Of a DNA stretch of 27,083 bases, positions 1 through 7,371 are shown one piece after another. This DNA is from DATFRX01 sp035630615 (lineage in GTDB: Bacteria > Actinomycetota > Actinomycetes > Propionibacteriales > Nocardioidaceae). The notes below the pieces were generated by a model. That model ran no database searches. It was not told the DNA's origin and was given only the letters and a program-made list of their open reading frames with translations. The stretch covers positions 1-27,083 of the forward strand of contig DASQKI010000081.1 in NCBI GenBank assembly GCA_035630615.1. The letters run 5' to 3'. Numbering within the stretch: position 1 is the first letter of the stretch; every line of letters begins with the position of its first letter. Both the position numbers and the translations under genes were made by a program.

Positions 1-97
1 AAGAAGTGGGCAGGACGCGCAACCTCGGCACGAAGAAGTGGGCAGGACGCGCAACCTCGGCGGGAAAAAACGGGCGGGGACGCGCAACCTCGGCGGG
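1..97. repeat. Three tandem 32-33 bp repeats
   Basis: Units span 1-32, 33-64 and 65-97. The first two differ only at the 3' end, and the third is degenerate in its 5' half. All share the core GACGCGCAACCTCGGC. The array may continue to the left of the window. It lies just downstream of the minus-strand DUF5063 gene, whose stop is at 110. There are no spacers of varied sequence, so this is a direct tandem repeat and not a CRISPR. Its function is unknown. Confidence 0.85.
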
Positions 98-109
98 AAG
101 GGGCGTTGT

Positions 110-709
110 CTACTCGCCCTGCTGCGCCAAGGCCTCGGCGATCGCGACGCGCTCCATTTCGGCCGTGCGGTCGACGTCGCTGTCGAGCCGGTCGTGCGAC
201 ACCACCGACTGCAACGCCCGCAAGGCGCCGGACGCCTCGGCGCCCCACGCCGAGACGTACGAGAACTGCCACCACCACAATGCTTCGGTAACCCGGCCGG
301 CCCGGAAGTGCTGCAGCCCGTGCGCCACCCGGCCGGCGATCGCCGTGATGTCGTCGGAGACGCGGGACGGCACGAGGTCGGGCGGGTCGATGTAGGGGTC
401 AAACACCTCGGTGTAGTCATCGAAGCCATCGAGCAGCTTGGCCAGCTCCTCGCGGATGCGGTCGAGGTCGGGATCAGGTCCGGCGTCCGGCTCGTACTCC
501 TCTTGCGGCACGAAGTCGACCTGCACGCCGAGCCGGGCGCCGGCAAGCAGCAACTGGCTCACCTCGAGCAGCAGTAGCGGCACCGCCCGACTGGCGTCGC
601 CGCTACTCGCGATCTCGCGCACCGCCAGCAGGAAGCTCTCGACCTGGTCAGCGACGGACTGCGCGAGGTCCTCCATATCGCTGTCCACGACCTGCGTCTT
701 CTCATTCAT
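110..709 (-). CDS. DUF5063 domain-containing protein
   Basis: This 199-residue acidic protein appears soluble, with no signal peptide or membrane segment. I recognise it as the DUF5063 protein that commonly follows recR in actinobacteria. It contains an EYEPDAGPDPDLDRIREELAK stretch near residues 72-92 and a tryptophan-rich LWWWQFSYVSAWG motif near residues 143-155, typical of this family. Its biochemical role is not known. Its ATG overlaps the last 8 bases of recR, so the two are translationally coupled in one minus-strand operon with ybaB. Position next to recR suggests a link with DNA repair, but that is inference from context only. Confidence 0.88.
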   Translation of the reverse strand: MNEKTQVVDSDMEDLAQSVADQVESFLLAVREIASSGDASRAVPLLLLEVSQLLLAGARLGVQVDFVPQEEYEPDAGPDPDLDRIREELAKLLDGFDDYTEVFDPYIDPPDLVPSRVSDDITAIAGRVAHGLQHFRAGRVTEALWWWQFSYVSAWGAEASGALRALQSVVSHDRLDSDVDRTAEMERVAIAEALAQQGE

Positions 710-1301
710 CGACCGCTCGCCTTCCCTCGAACGCCCGACCGAGGGTCACCTCGTCCGCGTACTCGAGGTCACCACCGACCGGAAGGCCACTGGCCAACCT
801 TGTCACGCGCAACCCCATCGGGCGCAACATCCGCGTCAAATACGTTGACGTCGCTTCACCCTCGAGATTCGGATCCGTTGCCAAGATGACCTCGGTGATG
901 ACGCCGTCGGCGAGCCGCTGCATGAGCTCTTTGATGCGCAGGTCATCCGGTCCGATGCCCTCGATGGGGCTGATCGCGCCGCCGAGCACGTGGTAGCGGC
1001 CCCGAAACTCCCGCGTACGCTCGATCGCCACGACGTCCTTGGACTCCTCGACGACGCAGAGTACGGAGAGGTCGCGGCGCTCGTCGCTGCAGATCCGGCA
1101 TACGTCCGATTCGGCGACGTTGCCGCAGATCTGACAGAAACGGACCTTGTCCTTCACCTCGACGAGCACCTGAGCGAGCCGGCGTACGTCGACCGGGTCG
1201 GAGTCGAGGAGAAAGAACGCGATCCGCTGGGCGCTCTTGGGTCCGACGCCCGGGAGTCGTCCCAGCTCGTCGATGAGGTCCTGAACGACCCCTTCGTACA
1301 C
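702..1301 (-). CDS. recR: Recombination mediator protein RecR
   Basis: RecR works with RecO (and RecF) to load RecA onto SSB-coated single-stranded DNA at gaps. The 199-residue length is normal for the family. Visible parts are a helix-hairpin-helix LPGVGPKSAQRIAF (about 16-29), a C4 zinc finger (C56, C59, C68, C71), and a Toprim domain from about residue 78 with VVEES and ATDPNLEGEAT motifs. The C-terminal ASGLPVGGDLEYADEVTLGRA is the standard RecR ending. The start is GTG at 1299-1301, with GGGAG upstream inside the ybaB stop region, and lies only 3 bases from the ybaB stop. The ybaB-recR order is conserved across bacteria. Confidence 0.98.
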   Translation of the reverse strand: MYEGVVQDLIDELGRLPGVGPKSAQRIAFFLLDSDPVDVRRLAQVLVEVKDKVRFCQICGNVAESDVCRICSDERRDLSVLCVVEESKDVVAIERTREFRGRYHVLGGAISPIEGIGPDDLRIKELMQRLADGVITEVILATDPNLEGEATSTYLTRMLRPMGLRVTRLASGLPVGGDLEYADEVTLGRAFEGRRAVDE

Positions 1302-1304
1302 GGC

Positions 1305-1733
1305 TCAGCTCCCGCCGAAGCCGACCGGACCCGACGGCGAGTCCGGCGGGCGCGGCGTACCCGGAATGCCCGGCAGCCCACCGGGTACATCGCTCGGGCC
1401 CGGCAACCCCGGGACGTCGCCGGTGCCGAAGCCGCCGGTGACGTCGCCCAGCCGCTCGCGGGCGAGACCCTCGGCGTTGGCCTTGGCGTCGCGGACCGCG
1501 GCGACGATCATGTCCGCGAGGGTCTCGGTATCGTCCGGGTCGACCGCCTCGGGCTTGATGTCGAGGCCGATCAGGTCGCCGGTGCCGTCGACGCGCGCGG
1601 TGACCAGCCCGCTCGCCGCCGATCCCTCGACGACCGCCGACGCCAGTTCGTTCTGGGCGGCGAGCAGTTGCTCCTGCATCCGCTGCGCCTGCGCCAACAG
1701 CGCCGACATGTCTGGCATGCCGCTCTCGGTCAC
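1305..1733 (-). CDS. ybaB: YbaB/EbfC family nucleoid-associated protein
   Basis: This small DNA-binding protein of the YbaB/EbfC family forms dimers and binds DNA with little specificity. Residues 8-95 carry the family pattern: MSALLAQAQRMQEQLLAAQ as the amphipathic first helix, then GLVTARVDGTGDLIGLDIKP and DPDDTETLADMIVAAVRDA. The last 45 residues are a low-complexity Gly/Pro tail typical of actinobacterial members. The GTG start at 1731-1733 is preceded by AAGGAG at good spacing. It is the first gene of a ybaB-recR-DUF5063 run. Normally dnaX lies directly upstream; here a tetR/hydrolase pair separates them. Confidence 0.96.
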   Translation of the reverse strand: MTESGMPDMSALLAQAQRMQEQLLAAQNELASAVVEGSAASGLVTARVDGTGDLIGLDIKPEAVDPDDTETLADMIVAAVRDAKANAEGLARERLGDVTGGFGTGDVPGLPGPSDVPGGLPGIPGTPRPPDSPSGPVGFGGS

Positions 1734-1853
1734 GGGTGCTCCTTCAGCTCGACGTGGGTCGAGCGTACGCCGCTGGGTCGCCTCCGCCTGCGCCCGACCT
1801 AGCCGAACGACACGGTGGCGAGGCGCCGCGCGATGAGCACTGTCGCCGGAGTT

Positions 1854-1904
1854 TTGGCGTGAGAATCGCCTCCGGATGGGCCTACGAGGTGATTCTCACG
1901 CCAA
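1854..1904. terminator. Long palindrome/hairpin between hydrolase and ybaB
   Basis: The perfect 14-bp arms TTGGCGTGAGAATC (1854-1867) and its complement (1891-1904) enclose 23 bases. In RNA the stem can extend inward by a G-U pair and CCTC/GAGG, giving about 19 pairs. It lies 20 bases past the hydrolase stop, as expected for a terminator of that minus-strand gene. There is no clear U-tract. It could instead be a REP-like intergenic element, since a related TTGGCG palindrome occurs at 19506-19527. Confidence 0.7.
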
Positions 1905-1924
1905 TAGTCGGGGTCGAGCGGCGG

Positions 1925-2830
1925 TCATGCCGGCCGGGACAGTACGTCGGCGGTGTCGGTGACGAGGGTGTCGACGACGGTACGAACGACGGCCGGATCG
2001 CGCAGGATGCGGCGGTGCCCGAGCCCCTTGGTGGCCACGAGCTCTGCATCCGGCCAGCCGGCGACAAGCGCGTCGGTCGACCGAAACGACGTCTCGCGGT
2101 CGCCCCGATCGTGGATCGCGAGCAGCCGCGGCCGCGCCGGGTCGCTCGTCATCGTGACGAGGTCGAACTCGGCGAGGGACACCCCGACCCGACGCTCGAC
2201 CCGACGTGCCAACCGGCGACCGATGCGCGCGCCGAAGCCGAGACGCGCCGCGAAGACCGCCAGCGCGTCGTCGATCTTCACCATCGGCGCAACCATGACC
2301 AGTCGCCTCGCGCCCAGCCAGCCATGCCGGATAGCCAACGTCGACGCCATCGCCCCCATCGAATGGCCGACCACCGCATGCGCCGGCCCATATCGGGCCG
2401 CGACCGCATCGAGGCTCTGCGCGGACTCGATGATGTCGCCGGCCCGCGGTCCGTGCCTACCGCCGTCGGACGCCCCGTGGCTGGGCGCATCGTGCGCCAC
2501 GACGGTGAATCCGGCAGCGACCAGCGGCTGGACGAACGGCGCCAGCTGACCGGCGTAGCCGCCCCAACCGTGCACGAGATAAACGACCGGCCCGCGCCCC
2601 CAGGTCCATCCCCGGACGACGCGCCCGTGCAACTGTATCTCGAACGACGCCCCGTCCTCGGGTGATCGCGCTCGACCGTCGCGCGGGACGGTGAACCACA
2701 GGCGTTCGGCCCAGCGGGCCCCGACTGCGGGCGCCACGCGCTCCAACGTCCCGAAGGCCGGTCGCACGAGCCGAACACTCCGCCTTCTAGCACGAACGAT
2801 CGTGCTTTTATCGCTTACTGACAGGGTCAT
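1925..2830 (-). CDS. Alpha/beta hydrolase
   Basis: This predicted serine hydrolase of the alpha/beta fold has 301 residues. The oxyanion motif VHGWGG is at 86-91 and the nucleophile elbow GHSMG at 155-159 (Ser157). An acidic residue lies in the LAIHDRGD stretch (about 241-244), and the catalytic His is in KGLGHRRIL (His272). There is no signal peptide, so it is cytoplasmic; the substrate cannot be told from sequence. The ATG at 2828-2830 is chosen because GGAGGA lies about 5-6 bases upstream; the open frame extends further only through the tetR region. It follows tetR by 20 bases in the same direction, so the regulator probably controls it. A palindrome at 2789-2806 lies in its first codons. 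Confidence 0.9.
   Translation of the reverse strand: MTLSVSDKSTIVRARRRSVRLVRPAFGTLERVAPAVGARWAERLWFTVPRDGRARSPEDGASFEIQLHGRVVRGWTWGRGPVVYLVHGWGGYAGQLAPFVQPLVAAGFTVVAHDAPSHGASDGGRHGPRAGDIIESAQSLDAVAARYGPAHAVVGHSMGAMASTLAIRHGWLGARRLVMVAPMVKIDDALAVFAARLGFGARIGRRLARRVERRVGVSLAEFDLVTMTSDPARPRLLAIHDRGDRETSFRSTDALVAGWPDAELVATKGLGHRRILRDPAVVRTVVDTLVTDTADVLSRPA
2789..2806. promoter_or_regulatory. Candidate TetR operator inside hydrolase 5' end
   Basis: AGCACGA-ACGA-TCGTGCT is a perfect 7-4-7 inverted repeat in codons 9-14 of the hydrolase. The tetR promoter spacer (3456-3473) carries a related site with the same AGCACG-N2-CG-N2-CG pattern. Assigning it to this TetR is inference. Confidence 0.4.
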
Positions 2831-2850
2831 GAACGTCCTCCACTGCGGGA

Positions 2851-3444
2851 TCAGGTCGGGCGACTCGCCGTCGCGATCAGGGATTCGAACGCACGCCGCG
2901 TGCGCTCGGGAGCCCGCTCGTCGTGCAGCAGCCGGCTCGCATGGTGATGGGTCAGCATGACGCCGTGGAGTTCGAAGGCGAACTGATCGACGTCGAGATC
3001 GTCGCGAAACTCCCCCTCGGCGACGGCCGTCGCGGCGATCGTCGCGATCGTCTCGAGCCAGTCGCGCTCGGAGCGCACCAACGCGTCGCGGGCCGGGCCT
3101 GGCTGGTCGTCCAACTCGACCGCTGCGGCGACGAAAAGGCAACCCCCCTTGAACTCGTCGCCCGACCAGATGAGCCATTGGTCAAACAACGTACGCACGC
3201 GAGGCAGGCCGCGAGGCGCCGCCAGGGCCGGCCGAATGACGTTGTCGATGAACTGCTCGCGCCCATGCTCGAGCACCTGCAGCTGCAACGACTCTTTCGC
3301 CTTGAAGTGGGCGAACAAACCGCTCTTGGACATGTCAGTGTGCTCGGCCAGCTGGCCGATGGTCAGGCCGCCGAGGCCATGTTGCGACGCGACCTGGACG
3401 GCCTCATCGAGGATGGCGCGACGAGTCAGCTCACCCTTACGCAT
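2851..3444 (-). CDS. TetR/AcrR family transcriptional regulator
   Basis: This one-domain ligand-responsive repressor has 197 residues from the ATG. The N-terminal helix-turn-helix is clear in RRAILDEAVQVASQHGLGGL and IGQLAEHTDMSKSGLFAHFKAKESL. The C-terminal half is the all-helical ligand/dimer domain and includes GDEFKGGCLFVAAAVE. The ATG at 3442-3444 is preferred over an in-frame GTG two codons upstream, because a good promoter places the transcription start at or next to this ATG (leaderless). It lies immediately upstream of the hydrolase on the same strand. The ligand is unknown. Autoregulation is plausible because a TCGTACGA palindrome sits between its -35 and -10. Confidence 0.93.
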   Translation of the reverse strand: MRKGELTRRAILDEAVQVASQHGLGGLTIGQLAEHTDMSKSGLFAHFKAKESLQLQVLEHGREQFIDNVIRPALAAPRGLPRVRTLFDQWLIWSGDEFKGGCLFVAAAVELDDQPGPARDALVRSERDWLETIATIAATAVAEGEFRDDLDVDQFAFELHGVMLTHHHASRLLHDERAPERTRRAFESLIATASRPT

Positions 3445-3450
3445 AACCAC

Positions 3451-3479
3451 AGTTAAGCACGGTCGTACGATTTTGCCAA
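3451..3479 (-). promoter_or_regulatory. tetR promoter, probably leaderless
   Basis: On the minus strand the -35 is TTGGCA (3474-3479), the spacer is 17 bases, and the -10 is TTAACT (3451-3456). Six bases then precede the ATG at 3442-3444. The spacer contains the palindrome TCGTACGA (3462-3469), a possible operator. Confidence 0.55.
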
Positions 3480-3499
3480 CGCTAGCCGTAATCGCGGCT

Positions 3500-5437
3500 T
3501 CAGTCGTGCGGGATCTCCTCGATCACCTGCGCGCCGAGTTCGCGAGCGAGTAACTCGTCGTGGTCGACGGCGTCATCGACGGTCGGGTCGTCGGGGTGGG
3601 CGTCGGCGTCGGATTGTTCGGCGTCACCGGTGCGCGGTCCGTTGCGGGTTGGCTCGATCGCGCTCCTCGCATCGGCCTTGACTCCGCTCGGCGGTGTTGG
3701 ATGGCTCGCCGGCTCGACTGGGGCAGCCGGCGTTGCGGGCTTGGCCGAGCCACCGGGGTTGGTCGACGAATCGACGACGGCTTCGATGGTCCACTCGACG
3801 CCGAGCACCTCGACGAGCGACTGGCGCAGGATTTCGTCGCAGCCGCTGCGTACGAACGAGTCGCGAGCGCCGGCATTGACCATGGCAATGGTGAGCGTGC
3901 TGCCCTCGAGCGCGTGGACGTTGGCGTTTTGGCTCAGCATCACCCAGGCGAACCGACGCTTGGCCATGACGGCCTCGAGCACCTGCGGCCAGATCCGGCG
4001 AACGTCGACCAGCGACAGCTGCCCCGCCGGTGCGGGAGCCGGTGCATCGGCCGGTTCTGTCGCAGCGGCGGAAGGCGCCTCTGCGGGCTCCGGCTGCGGA
4101 GGCGCCGGCTGCTCCGCCGGCTTGGCCGCGGTTGATTTGCCGCGGGTCGGCCTAGCGCTCGGCGCCGGCCTGTCGGTCGCCGCCGGCGCCTCGGCAGCCT
4201 CCGGTTTCGTCGGGGGCGTCGCGGGCCGGGCCGCAGGCTCCGCTGCATCGGCGACCGGCTCGGCGCCCGAGATCGTGAGTCGGCGCTCGAGCCGATCGAG
4301 TCGGGCCTGGACACCGGCGTCCTTGTCGTCGGCGCCGGGCAGCAGGAGGCGGGCGCAGATCAACTCCAGAAGCAGCCGGGGTGCGGTCGCCCCGCGGATC
4401 TCGTCGAGGCCCTGGCTGACCACCTCGGCCGACCGGGTCAGCTCGGCCGGTCCGAACCGTGCGGCCTGACCCTCGAGCCGCTCGGCGGCGTCGCCGGACA
4501 CCTCGAGCAGCCCCTTGCCGATCGCCTCGGGCACGGCCGACACGACGATCAGATCGCGAAACCGGCGCAGCAGGTCTTCGGCGAACCGACGCGGCTCCTG
4601 GCCACTGTCGATGACCTTGTCGACGACACCGAACACGGTCGCGCCGTCGCTGGCCGCGAAGGCATCGATGACGTCGTCGAGGAGCGAGTCCGGTGTGTAC
4701 CCGAGCAACGAGGCAGCCCGGTCGTAGGTCACGCCCTCACTGCCGGCACCGGCGATCAGCTGGTCGAGCACACTCAACGTGTCGCGGACGGAGCCGGCGC
4801 CGGCCCGCACGAGGAGCGGCGCTGCGGTCGGCTCCAGCTTGACCCCCTCCCGTTCGCACAACTCGGTGAGGTAGTCAGTGAGCAGCCGAGGGGGTACGAG
4901 CCGGAACGGGTAGTGATGGGTCCGCGACCGGATCGTCCCGATCACCTTGTCAGGCTCAGTAGTCGCGAAGACGAACTTCAGATGCTCCGGCGGCTCCTCG
5001 ACGAGCTTGAGCAGGGCGTTGAATCCCTGCGCGGTCACCATGTGCGCCTCGTCGATGATGTAGATCTTGAACCGGCTGCTGACCGGCGCGAAGAACGCCC
5101 GCTCCCGCAAGTCACGCGCGTCGTCGACCCCGCCGTGACTCGCCGCGTCGATCTCGATGACGTCGATCGACCCAGGACCACCGCGGGCGAGGTCGCGACA
5201 GCTGTCGCACTCGCCGCACGGCTCGGCGACCGGCGCCCGCTCGCAGTTGAGCGCCCGCGCCAGGATGCGCGCACTGGTCGTCTTGCCACAGCCTCGGGGG
5301 CCAGAGAATAGGTACGCGTGGTGCACCCGATTGCTCTCGAGTGCGTGCCGCAGCGGCTCGGTGACGTGGTCCTGACCGATCACCTCGGCGAACCTCTCGG
5401 GCCGGTAGCGGCGATAGAGCGCCAGCGGTGCAATCAC
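3500..5437 (-). CDS. dnaX: DNA polymerase III subunits gamma and tau
   Basis: This is the clamp-loader ATPase that opens the sliding clamp at the replication fork. It has 645 residues from the GTG at 5435-5437. YRRYRPERFAEVIGQDHV is the standard N-terminus. Walker A is GPRGCGKTT (about 46-54), zinc-module cysteines are at about 65, 74, 77 and 80, Walker B is IYIIDEAHM (125-133), and the sensor region reads RSRTHHYPFRL. After domain III comes a long Ala/Pro-rich linker, then a C-terminal tau-like region (MAKRRFAWVMLSQNANV and after). The frame is open upstream, but that stretch overlaps the SRP RNA and lacks family similarity. GGAGG abuts this GTG; an alternative GTG lies at 5465-5467. The SRP RNA directly upstream is the usual actinobacterial arrangement. 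Confidence 0.96.
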   Translation of the reverse strand: MIAPLALYRRYRPERFAEVIGQDHVTEPLRHALESNRVHHAYLFSGPRGCGKTTSARILARALNCERAPVAEPCGECDSCRDLARGGPGSIDVIEIDAASHGGVDDARDLRERAFFAPVSSRFKIYIIDEAHMVTAQGFNALLKLVEEPPEHLKFVFATTEPDKVIGTIRSRTHHYPFRLVPPRLLTDYLTELCEREGVKLEPTAAPLLVRAGAGSVRDTLSVLDQLIAGAGSEGVTYDRAASLLGYTPDSLLDDVIDAFAASDGATVFGVVDKVIDSGQEPRRFAEDLLRRFRDLIVVSAVPEAIGKGLLEVSGDAAERLEGQAARFGPAELTRSAEVVSQGLDEIRGATAPRLLLELICARLLLPGADDKDAGVQARLDRLERRLTISGAEPVADAAEPAARPATPPTKPEAAEAPAATDRPAPSARPTRGKSTAAKPAEQPAPPQPEPAEAPSAAATEPADAPAPAPAGQLSLVDVRRIWPQVLEAVMAKRRFAWVMLSQNANVHALEGSTLTIAMVNAGARDSFVRSGCDEILRQSLVEVLGVEWTIEAVVDSSTNPGGSAKPATPAAPVEPASHPTPPSGVKADARSAIEPTRNGPRTGDAEQSDADAHPDDPTVDDAVDHDELLARELGAQVIEEIPHD

Positions 5438-5475
5438 CCTCCGAACCCTAACGCTCGACCCGGACACCTTGAAGA

Positions 5476-5572
5476 CGACGGCTCCCCGCGCACCCGGAAG
5501 AGCTCGCTTACCCTTGCTGCCTTCCGGCCCTGGGGGAGTTCGGCGAGGTACCGCCGCGCGGGGAACCTCCGC
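5476..5572 (-). ncRNA. ffs: Signal recognition particle RNA, small bacterial type
   Basis: The minus strand carries the hallmark SRP RNA domain IV segment with GGCCGGAAGGCAGCAAGGG (the GGAA tetraloop and asymmetric bulge bound by Ffh). The ends pair strongly: the GGTTCCCCGCGC arm (5556-5567) with GCGCGGGGAGCC (5480-5491). Length is about 90-97 nt, as for 4.5S-type RNA. It directs ribosomes making membrane proteins to FtsY. It is transcribed in the same direction as dnaX, just upstream of it. The exact ends are estimated from the closing stem. Confidence 0.95.
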
Positions 5573-5635
5573 CGAGTGTACGAGACGCCCGGCCGGGCTC
5601 CGCACCCCCCGCCTCGTACGCGTATTCTCTCCCGC

Positions 5636-5723
5636 GGAGGATTCGCCTAGTGGCCTATGGCGCTCGCTTGGAAAGCGGGTTGGGTTAACGCCCTCGCGGG
5701 TTCGAATCCCGCATCCTCCGCCA
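5636..5723 (+). tRNA. tRNA-Ser (anticodon GGA)
   Basis: The acceptor GGAGGAT pairs with ATCCTCC (5713-5719). The anticodon loop TTGGAAA gives GGA, and a long class-II variable arm follows (GGGTTAACGCCC). The T arm GCGGG-TTCGAAT-CCCGC is perfect, and CCA is encoded at 5721-5723. The 3' part from 5666 onward is repeated at 8186, so this gene is an integration site that an element has rebuilt. Confidence 0.97.
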
Positions 5724-5740
5724 CGCTCACCAGCACAAAC
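5666..5740 (+). repeat. attL-like direct repeat within tRNA-Ser 3' half
   Basis: This segment is identical to 8186-8260 except at one base (5728 C versus 8248 G); the first 62 bases are perfect. It covers the anticodon loop to the tRNA end plus 17 flanking bases. A duplicated tRNA 3' end is the classic footprint of site-specific integration. Confidence 0.92.
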
Positions 5741-5782
5741 TCCGCGTCGGACAGCCGGGCCATCCCGTCCCAGGGGTGGCAT

Positions 5783-5806
5783 GGTCTCAGTTTCGGTCTC
5801 ACTTGC
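5783..5806. repeat. Island-end repeat, left copy (GAGACC pair)
   Basis: GGTCTCAGTTTCGGTCTCAC contains two GGTCTC hexamers 12 bases apart. A near copy lies at 8072-8095 (about 22 of 25 bases match, same orientation), also near the other att repeat. It lies across the end of the integrase stub. It may be an integrase arm-type site or a duplicated int 3' end. Confidence 0.5.
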
Positions 5807-5925
5807 TATCGCCGCCGGCCATCGGGCCAGGGTCGTTGGAGTCCCACAGCAAGCCATCTAGCCGGTCCGCGACCTGACGCCGAATCGCCTCGGTCACGTG
5901 CTGGTACCGCTTCGTCATCAAGGGC
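5799..5925 (-). pseudogene. Tyrosine integrase, C-terminal remnant
   Basis: The reading frame ends with MTKRYQHVTEAIRRQVADRL followed by DGLLW. This is the typical last helix and end of actinobacterial phage/ICE tyrosine recombinases; the tyrosine in KRYQH would be the catalytic Tyr that attacks DNA. Upstream the frame stays open to 6260, but the residues no longer resemble an integrase and run antisense to the 6060-6434 gene. The catalytic Arg and His boxes are therefore missing. The break coincides with a 9-bp GC hairpin (5923-5943). The C-terminus faces the tRNA repeat, as in intact elements. It cannot be active. Confidence 0.8.
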
Positions 5926-6059
5926 GCGCCCTGCGGGCGCGCCGGGGAACCGGCGCACCACGACGGAGCGCCGTCCGGCACGCCCAGCTCGCTCGAGTCA
6001 GGCAAGCCTCCGTGGCGAGGCCAGGTGCCGAGACGCTGGCGTGTCAGTCTTTGCAGGTG

Positions 6060-6434
6060 ATGGACACGGACGCGCTTTGGGGCGGCAAGCTCACCCGGCT
6101 GACGCTCGATCCTGTGAGCTGGAGTCTTCGAGCTGGGGTGGAGGTCAACCTGGACGGAATGATGCACCGATACGAGCTGGTCCAGGAGGGCGTGAAGGAC
6201 CTGCACGCCGAGCGCGACGTCCCACGGCCCTGGACTTACGCCGAACTGTCGGAGGTCCACGTCTACGAAGCCGACGATGGCCTACGCGTCGAGCTGGTCC
6301 TGTGGACCGACGGCTCAGGCATCACGGCACGATGTACCGGCGCCCAGGGTCCTGCCGGTCCAGTGAGCGGGCGAGAGTCGGCAGAAAGTTGGCAGCAGGC
6401 CCGACGTCGAGCGGTACCCGGACGCGTTGGTTGA
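6060..6434 (+). CDS. Hypothetical protein (island cargo)
   Basis: This 124-residue protein has an unknown function. The ATG at 6060 is chosen because the matching fold-like sequence starts there (MDTDALWGGKLTRLTLDP) with a weak AGG upstream; the frame is open further left without meaningful sequence. The first 90 residues look like a compact beta-rich domain with alternating hydrophobic strands, ending WTDGSGITARCTG. The last 30 residues are Arg/Gly/Gln-rich and may be a read-through tail. No signal peptide or membrane segment is present. It lies inside the tRNA-Ser element, next to the integrase stub and pointing away from it. Confidence 0.6.
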   Translation: MDTDALWGGKLTRLTLDPVSWSLRAGVEVNLDGMMHRYELVQEGVKDLHAERDVPRPWTYAELSEVHVYEADDGLRVELVLWTDGSGITARCTGAQGPAGPVSGRESAESWQQARRRAVPGRVG

Positions 6435-6536
6435 CAGCTCACCCCGCGTGAATCAAGCGATCAGGCCACCAGTCGACACACATTGATTGCAACGGGCGGC
6501 CATGGCATGGAGGGGGTCAGGAGCAAACGTCGCGAC

Positions 6537-6860
6537 TCACAGACGCTTGGTACTCCTTCCCCAGTCAATGACCAGGCGTAGTCCTCTGCCTGCTGCTACA
6601 CCGACTACGCCATTCGCGGCCCCAAGAAGAAGTGCACCGCCAATGACGTCGGAATCATAAAATCCGATCAGCAGCGCCCACGCGACAGCAAGCGCAGGCA
6701 CCCACCACCAGGACGGCACCAGGACGGCCAGTACGAGTCCAGCGATGAGGACCGTCGGTATCACGGCCCACCACACCTCAGCGAAGCGACCATGCTTCAC
6801 TCTAGGTCGAGTTGCTAACGAATCTGCTAACGGGACGAGCCGAGACAGGCTGGACGCCAT
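6537..6860 (-). CDS. Small membrane protein (island cargo)
   Basis: About 107 residues from the ATG at 6858-6860, or 87 from the GTG at 6798-6800 (protein starting KHGRFAEVWW); neither start has a convincing ribosome site. The C-terminal 75 residues form three hydrophobic segments: AVIPTVLIAGLVLAVLVP, WWWVPALAVAWALLIGFY, and a glycine-rich IGGALLLGAANGVVGVAAG. It ends in a basic tail (DWGRSTKRL), so it should be an inner-membrane protein. I recognise no family. It is convergent with the preceding 124-aa gene, with about 100 bases between. Confidence 0.55.
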   Translation of the reverse strand: MASSLSRLVPLADSLATRPRVKHGRFAEVWWAVIPTVLIAGLVLAVLVPSWWWVPALAVAWALLIGFYDSDVIGGALLLGAANGVVGVAAGRGLRLVIDWGRSTKRL

Positions 6861-6987
6861 GCGAGTGACACAACGAGTAGCCCGTGAGCTAGCCCTAGAG
6901 GCGACACCCAAAGTACGACCTGGACGCCCCTCCGTCGGCTCATAACCCAGAGGTCGCAGGCGGACGCTGCAGGCGCTGAACTGCGTC

Positions 6988-7371
6988 TCACTCGCTTTCC
7001 GGCACTGGAACCGAATGCGCCAAGACGGCTTTCCAGGCCCCGTCCTCCCGCCGGAACACGAAGGTGGTCGGTGCCGACACGTGCTGCGCCTCGCCGTCGA
7101 GCACGTAGCTCTGCTCGAGCCAGCACGTCACCAGCCCGGCGTCTCCCCACGTGATCTCGTGGATGTCGGTCAGTTGAGACTTGATGTCAGACACGCTCTG
7201 CTTGAGCTGGGCGAAGTAGTCCCCGAGTTCGTCGCGGCTGCGCATCCATCGGCGCCTAATTTCCTCGACCGCCTGCACGTCGGCTGCGAAGCGTTCGACC
7301 ACGGCGTCAACATCCAGCCGGTCGAGGTCGTCGAACAGTTTCCTGACGATGTCCGAGAGCTCTGTGGCCAT
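6988..7371 (-). CDS. NTF2-like (SnoaL-type) family protein
   Basis: This 127-residue protein has the NTF2/SnoaL cone-fold pattern. An N-terminal helix region (MATELSDIVRKLFDDLDRLD) is followed by VDAVVERFAADVQAVEEIRRRW, then strands ending in THVFRREDGAWK-like sequence (here TTFVFRREDGAWKAVLAHSV). Members are enzymes or ligand carriers; this one cannot be assigned. The ATG at 7369-7371 has AAGGGA about 7 bases upstream. The frame is open further upstream to 7587, but without family similarity. It lies inside the tRNA-Ser element. Confidence 0.75.
   Translation of the reverse strand: MATELSDIVRKLFDDLDRLDVDAVVERFAADVQAVEEIRRRWMRSRDELGDYFAQLKQSVSDIKSQLTDIHEITWGDAGLVTCWLEQSYVLDGEAQHVSAPTTFVFRREDGAWKAVLAHSVPVPESE

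Noticed and set aside
1..97. CRISPR array
   Set aside because: The units are directly abutting with no unique spacers, and no cas genes are near.
1736..2665. 309-aa plus-strand open frame
   Set aside because: Antisense to the hydrolase and crosses the palindrome; no recognisable domain.
5438..5857. N-terminal extension of dnaX
   Set aside because: Crosses the SRP RNA and tRNA-Ser; DnaX family similarity begins only at VIAPLALYRRYRP.
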